Shown: positions 60,540 through 64,000 of the stretch, in pieces
Numbering within the stretch: position 1 is the stretch's first letter
How the letters are laid out: each line of letters opens with the position of its first letter
Origin: Rhodopseudomonas julia
GTDB lineage: Bacteria > Pseudomonadota > Alphaproteobacteria > Rhizobiales > Afifellaceae
Assembly (NCBI RefSeq): GCF_030813515.1
Contig: NZ_JAUSUK010000002.1
Span: forward strand, 1,054,001 to 1,118,000
Length of the DNA: 64,000 nt
Direction of reading: 5' to 3'
Program-made: the position numbers and the translations under genes
Notes under the pieces: model-generated
The model's input: the letters and a program-made list of their open reading frames with translations, nothing else
Database searches by the model: none
Told to the model about the DNA's origin: nothing

Positions 60540-63500
60540 TTGCATATCTTCAAGGGCCAGAGCCGGGGGCTCGACGCGGCCTCCGAAGCGGTCGATCTCG
60601 ATCAAAGCCCGGGCGACATCGTCATCCTTTCTGCAGCTGATACGGAGATTGCCGGCTTGGCTGCGGCGGCGAACCGGCTGCCGGGTGATTTTCCGGCGAC
60701 GCGGCTCGCCAATTGGATGGCGCTCGCGCATCCCTATTCGGTCGACCTCTATGTCGAGAAGGTGCTGGCCGAGGCGAAGCTGATCGTCGTCCGGCTTCTC
60801 GGCGGTGTCGGCTATTGGCGCTATGGCGTCGAGGAGACGCTGCGGATCGCGCGTGGCTCCGGCGCCAAAGTGGCGCTGATGCCGGGTGATACGAAATGGG
60901 ACGGCGATCTTGCCGCCGAGGGCACGCTCGGCGCCGATGAAACGCGGCTTCTCTGGTCTTATCTGGCCGAGGGCGGGGCGGAGAATTTCGCAAACGCGTT
61001 GCGCTTTTCGGGCCATCTCCTCGGGTACGACGCTGCTCCTCCGCCGCCGAAGACGGTGCCGGCTTTCGGCGTTTACGAGGCCGGCCTAAAGCCGGATGCC
61101 AAGGGACCGACTGCGGCAATCGTCTTCTACCGCGCCCTCGTGCAATCGGGTCAGACGGCGCCGGTGGAAGCGCTTTCTACGGCTCTTGCCGAACGGGGAC
61201 TGCGGCCGCTTCCGGTTTTCGTCTCAAGCCTCAAGGCGGCGGCGGACAAAGAGTTCGTAACGGGGCTGTTTCAGGAGCACGATCCTGCGCTTATCCTGAA
61301 CGCCACTGCCTTTGCTCTCGGCAAGACCGGCGATCCGTCTGCCGAGACCGTTCTTGATGGCGGAAGGCGGCCGGTTCTTCAGGTGACGTTTGCGGGCGTG
61401 TCCGAGGCGATCTGGCGGGAGCATCCGCGCGGTCTCTCACCCTCCGATCTCACCATGAACGTGGTGCTGCCGGAGGTCGACGGACGTCTCATCACGCGCG
61501 CCGTCTCTTTCAAGGAAGAGGGGGCATTCGAGCCGCGTACGCAGTGCCGGCCGATGGCGCATCGCCCGCTTGCCGACCGCATCGCCTTCGTTGCCGATCT
61601 CGCGGCGGGCTGGGCGCGGCTTTCGGCAAAGCCGAACGCGGCGAAACATGTCGGCATCGTTCTGTCGAACTATCCCAACAAGGACGGACGGCTCGCAAAC
61701 GGCGTCGGTCTCGATGCGCCCGAATCGACGGTCCGGCTCCTGTCTGCGATGGCCGAGGCCGGTTTCAACACCGAGGGCGCGCCCGGGACGGGCGAGGCCT
61801 TGATGCAGATGATTCTCGCCGGGCCGACAAACGCGATCGATGGACGCGTCGAGCGCACGGGCGGAGAACGGCTTTCGCTCGACGATTATCGAGAATTCTT
61901 CCGCACTCTGCCGGAGAACGTGCAGAGCGAGGTCGAGGCGGCGTGGGGGCGACCCGAGGATGACCCGTTCTTCGATCCTGACGAAGGTGCCTTTGCGCTC
62001 GCCCTGCATCGTTTCGGGCATATCACAATCGGCGTGCAGCCGGCGCGCGGCTACAACGTCGACCCCAAGACCTCCTATCATGACCCGGCGCTTGTGCCGC
62101 CGCATGGCTATTTCGCCTTTTACGCCTTTCTGAGGCACTCATTCGCGGCCGATGCGCTCGTCCATATGGGCAAGCACGGCAACCAGGAATGGCTGCCGGG
62201 CAAGGCGCTGGCGCTGTCACAGGATTGCTTCCCGGAAGCCACTCTCGGGCCTGTCCCGCTCATCTATCCCTTCATCGTCAACGACCCCGGCGAAGGGGCG
62301 CAGGCGAAGCGGCGCGCAGCTGCAGTCGTCATCGACCATCTGATGCCGCCGATGACGCGTGCCGAAAGCCACGGTGCGGCGGCCGAGCTTGAATATCTGA
62401 TCGACGAATATGCGGCCGCCGATCTCGTCGATCCGCGGCGCTCCAAGAACGTTGCCGAAGCGATCGTGGAGCGGGCAGAAAGCGGAGGTTTCCTGGCCGA
62501 TCTCGGTATTACCTCGGGCAAAGAATCGCGCGAGGAAATCATCCTCAAGCTCGACGAGCAGATTTGCGACCTGAAAGAGCTTCAGATCCGCGACGGGCTG
62601 CACATTCTCGGGCAGTCGCCATCCGGACGCCTGAGGACGGATACGCTTGCCGCGCTCGCACGTGTGCCGCGCGGCGGGCGCGAGGCGGGCGATGCCTCAC
62701 TTTTGCGGGCTCTCGCCGATGATTTCGGCTTGCGCTTCGATCCGCTCGATTGCGTGCTGCATGAGCGCTGGGAAGGAAAGCGGCCAAAGCTCCTGGCGGA
62801 TCTCACCAACGCCGCCTGGCGCACCAATGGCGACACGGTGGAGCGGCTGGAGATCTTTGCGGCTGCGCTCGTCGAGGCGCGGGTGCCGGAGATGCAAGAG
62901 GATGGCGCCCGCTCGGAAGCGCAAGGCGCGCTTCCAGATGTTCCTGGTCCGAAAACAATGGCCGTCCTGACTCAGTTGAGTGACGCGATCGCGCCGACGC
63001 TCGACGGGTCCGGCAGGGCTGAGATCGCGGCAACGCTCGCGGCCCTGTCGGGGCGTTTCGTGGCACCCGGCCCATCCGGTGCGCCAACGCGCGGACGCGC
63101 CGATTGCCTGCCGACAGGTCGCAATTTCTATTCCGTCGATGTCCGGGGCGTGCCGTCGCGTGCCGCCTTCGATCTCGGCTGGCGTTCGGCGCAGCTTCTG
63201 GCGGAGCGCTATTTCTCCGACGAAGGCGAATGGCCGACGGCCATGGCGCTGACCGTCTGGGGCACGTCGAACATGCGCACGGGCGGTGACGACATCGCCC
63301 AAGCACTGGCCCTTCTTGGAACACGGCCCGTATGGGAGCAGGCCTCGGGGCGTGTGACGGGTATCGATGTCGTGCCGCTCTCGGAGCTCGGTCGCCCGCG
63401 CATCGATGTGACGCTGCGGATTTCCGGCCTCTTCCGCGACGCCTTTCCACATCAGATCGATCTCTTCCATCAGGCGGTGCTTGCCGTCTCTGAGCGCGAG

Positions 63501-64000
63501 GAACCGGAGGACGCCAATCCGATCGCTGCACGTATCCGCCAGGACAGCGCCCGGTTGGGTGAGGCGGGGATGGCGGAGGACGATGCGCGCCGCGCCGCCT
63601 CCTTCCGCGTCTTCGGTTCCAAGCCCGGGGCCTATGGTGCCGGCCTGCAGGCCTTGATCGATGAAGGCATCTGGCAGGAGCGGGGCGATCTCGCCACAGC
63701 CTTTCTGGAATGGTCGTCCTATGCCTATGGCGGCGGTTCGGAGGGCGAAGGTGGCGAGCGCACACGGAAGCTCTTTGAGCGACGGCTCAAGACGACCGAT
63801 GCCATCGTGCAAAACCAGGACAATCGCGAGCACGATCTTCTCGATTCCGACGATTATTATCAGTTCGAGGGAGGGCTCTCGTCCGCCGTCGAAACGCTGA
63901 AAGGGGCGGCGCCGCGGGCCTATCACAACGATCATTCGCGTCCGGAGCGGCCGGTGATCCGTGGCCTCGACGAAGAACTCGCACGCGTCGTGCGCGGGCG
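60540..64000 (+). CDS. cobN: Cobaltochelatase subunit CobN (3' truncated)
   Basis: The frame opens at TTG 60540, one base after the cobW stop, with GGAGG at 60530-60534 as ribosome site, and stays open to the window end (1153 codons; the full protein is about 1250-1300 residues). The product starts MHIFKGQSRGLDAASEAVDL. CobN marks are HITIGVQPARGYNVDP, the HGxxExLPGK motif in ALVHMGKHGNQEWLPGKALA, and CLPTGRNFYSVDVRGVPS. CobN binds hydrogenobyrinic acid a,c-diamide, and with CobS and CobT inserts Co2+ using ATP in the aerobic pathway. The C terminus lies outside the window. Confidence 0.97.
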   Translation, partial: MHIFKGQSRGLDAASEAVDLDQSPGDIVILSAADTEIAGLAAAANRLPGDFPATRLANWMALAHPYSVDLYVEKVLAEAKLIVVRLLGGVGYWRYGVEETLRIARGSGAKVALMPGDTKWDGDLAAEGTLGADETRLLWSYLAEGGAENFANALRFSGHLLGYDAAPPPPKTVPAFGVYEAGLKPDAKGPTAAIVFYRALVQSGQTAPVEALSTALAERGLRPLPVFVSSLKAAADKEFVTGLFQEHDPALILNATAFALGKTGDPSAETVLDGGRRPVLQVTFAGVSEAIWREHPRGLSPSDLTMNVVLPEVDGRLITRAVSFKEEGAFEPRTQCRPMAHRPLADRIAFVADLAAGWARLSAKPNAAKHVGIVLSNYPNKDGRLANGVGLDAPESTVRLLSAMAEAGFNTEGAPGTGEALMQMILAGPTNAIDGRVERTGGERLSLDDYREFFRTLPENVQSEVEAAWGRPEDDPFFDPDEGAFALALHRFGHITIGVQPARGYNVDPKTSYHDPALVPPHGYFAFYAFLRHSFAADALVHMGKHGNQEWLPGKALALSQDCFPEATLGPVPLIYPFIVNDPGEGAQAKRRAAAVVIDHLMPPMTRAESHGAAAELEYLIDEYAAADLVDPRRSKNVAEAIVERAESGGFLADLGITSGKESREEIILKLDEQICDLKELQIRDGLHILGQSPSGRLRTDTLAALARVPRGGREAGDASLLRALADDFGLRFDPLDCVLHERWEGKRPKLLADLTNAAWRTNGDTVERLEIFAAALVEARVPEMQEDGARSEAQGALPDVPGPKTMAVLTQLSDAIAPTLDGSGRAEIAATLAALSGRFVAPGPSGAPTRGRADCLPTGRNFYSVDVRGVPSRAAFDLGWRSAQLLAERYFSDEGEWPTAMALTVWGTSNMRTGGDDIAQALALLGTRPVWEQASGRVTGIDVVPLSELGRPRIDVTLRISGLFRDAFPHQIDLFHQAVLAVSEREEPEDANPIAARIRQDSARLGEAGMAEDDARRAASFRVFGSKPGAYGAGLQALIDEGIWQERGDLATAFLEWSSYAYGGGSEGEGGERTRKLFERRLKTTDAIVQNQDNREHDLLDSDDYYQFEGGLSSAVETLKGAAPRAYHNDHSRPERPVIRGLDEELARVVRG

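Overview
The window looks like chromosomal DNA of a high-GC alphaproteobacterium, probably in the Hyphomicrobiales. The signs are an NDUFS4-type complex I accessory subunit, an AapJQMP general amino-acid transporter, BioMNY biotin uptake, a pseudoazurin, an aerobic-type cobalamin locus (cobU-cobW-cobN) and two cobalamin riboswitches. I see no phage, insertion sequence or CRISPR array. Both ends cut through genes: a permease at the left and cobN at the right.

Layout. 1-4336 holds a polar amino-acid-type ABC transporter with a RidA-like protein, a DoeB-like zinc deacylase and a LacI-type regulator. 4361-5668 (minus) is a secreted beta-helix protein of unusual base composition. 5907-14282 holds a LysR regulator, an operon matching E. 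coli ydcSTUV-patD gene for gene, and an AMP-dependent ligase. 14462-18092 is a cobalamin-riboswitch-controlled FecB/C/E-type importer that ends in a pseudoazurin. 18243-23304 carries a CrtA-like monooxygenase, OsmC, a YwrD/HpxW-type Ntn-hydrolase, a complex I subunit, tRNA-Arg and glycerate 2-kinase. 23416-27011 is an envelope-lipid glycosylation operon. 27061-34446 holds metC, aapJQMP and an AI-2E family permease. 34451-36734 is a divergent marR / MFS-Usp fusion pair. 36808-41804 (minus) is an OmpA-like protein and the set cysK-alaX-sseA-GNAT. 42123-56288 is the malonate locus. 56315-57401 is azlCD, followed by tRNA-Asn. 58453-64000 is a second cobalamin riboswitch with cobU-cobW-cobN.

The most striking region is 42066-56288. 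It encodes a complete biotin-dependent, Na+-pumping malonate decarboxylase of the Malonomonas rubra (Mad) type: prosthetic-group synthesis (mdcB, mdcG), acyl carrier protein (madE) and its acetate ligase (madH), ACP transferase (madA), carboxyltransferase (madC, madD), biotin carrier (madF), membrane decarboxylase pump (madB) and malonate carrier (madL, madM). A dedicated biotin ligase and a BioMNY biotin importer are part of the same gene string. A 37-residue single-span membrane peptide sits directly upstream of madB.

Upstream of this operon is a gene for a homologue of HutP, the Bacillus RNA-binding antiterminator, with all the HutP metal-ligand histidines conserved at matching spacing. 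Between it and the operon lie about 500 bases of probable leader RNA with five short GC-rich hairpins. Three of these are followed after exactly two bases by GTGAT, and two of the three carry GTGAT-N3-GTGAT. I infer that this is an undescribed RNA-based switch in which the HutP-like protein controls malonate decarboxylation.
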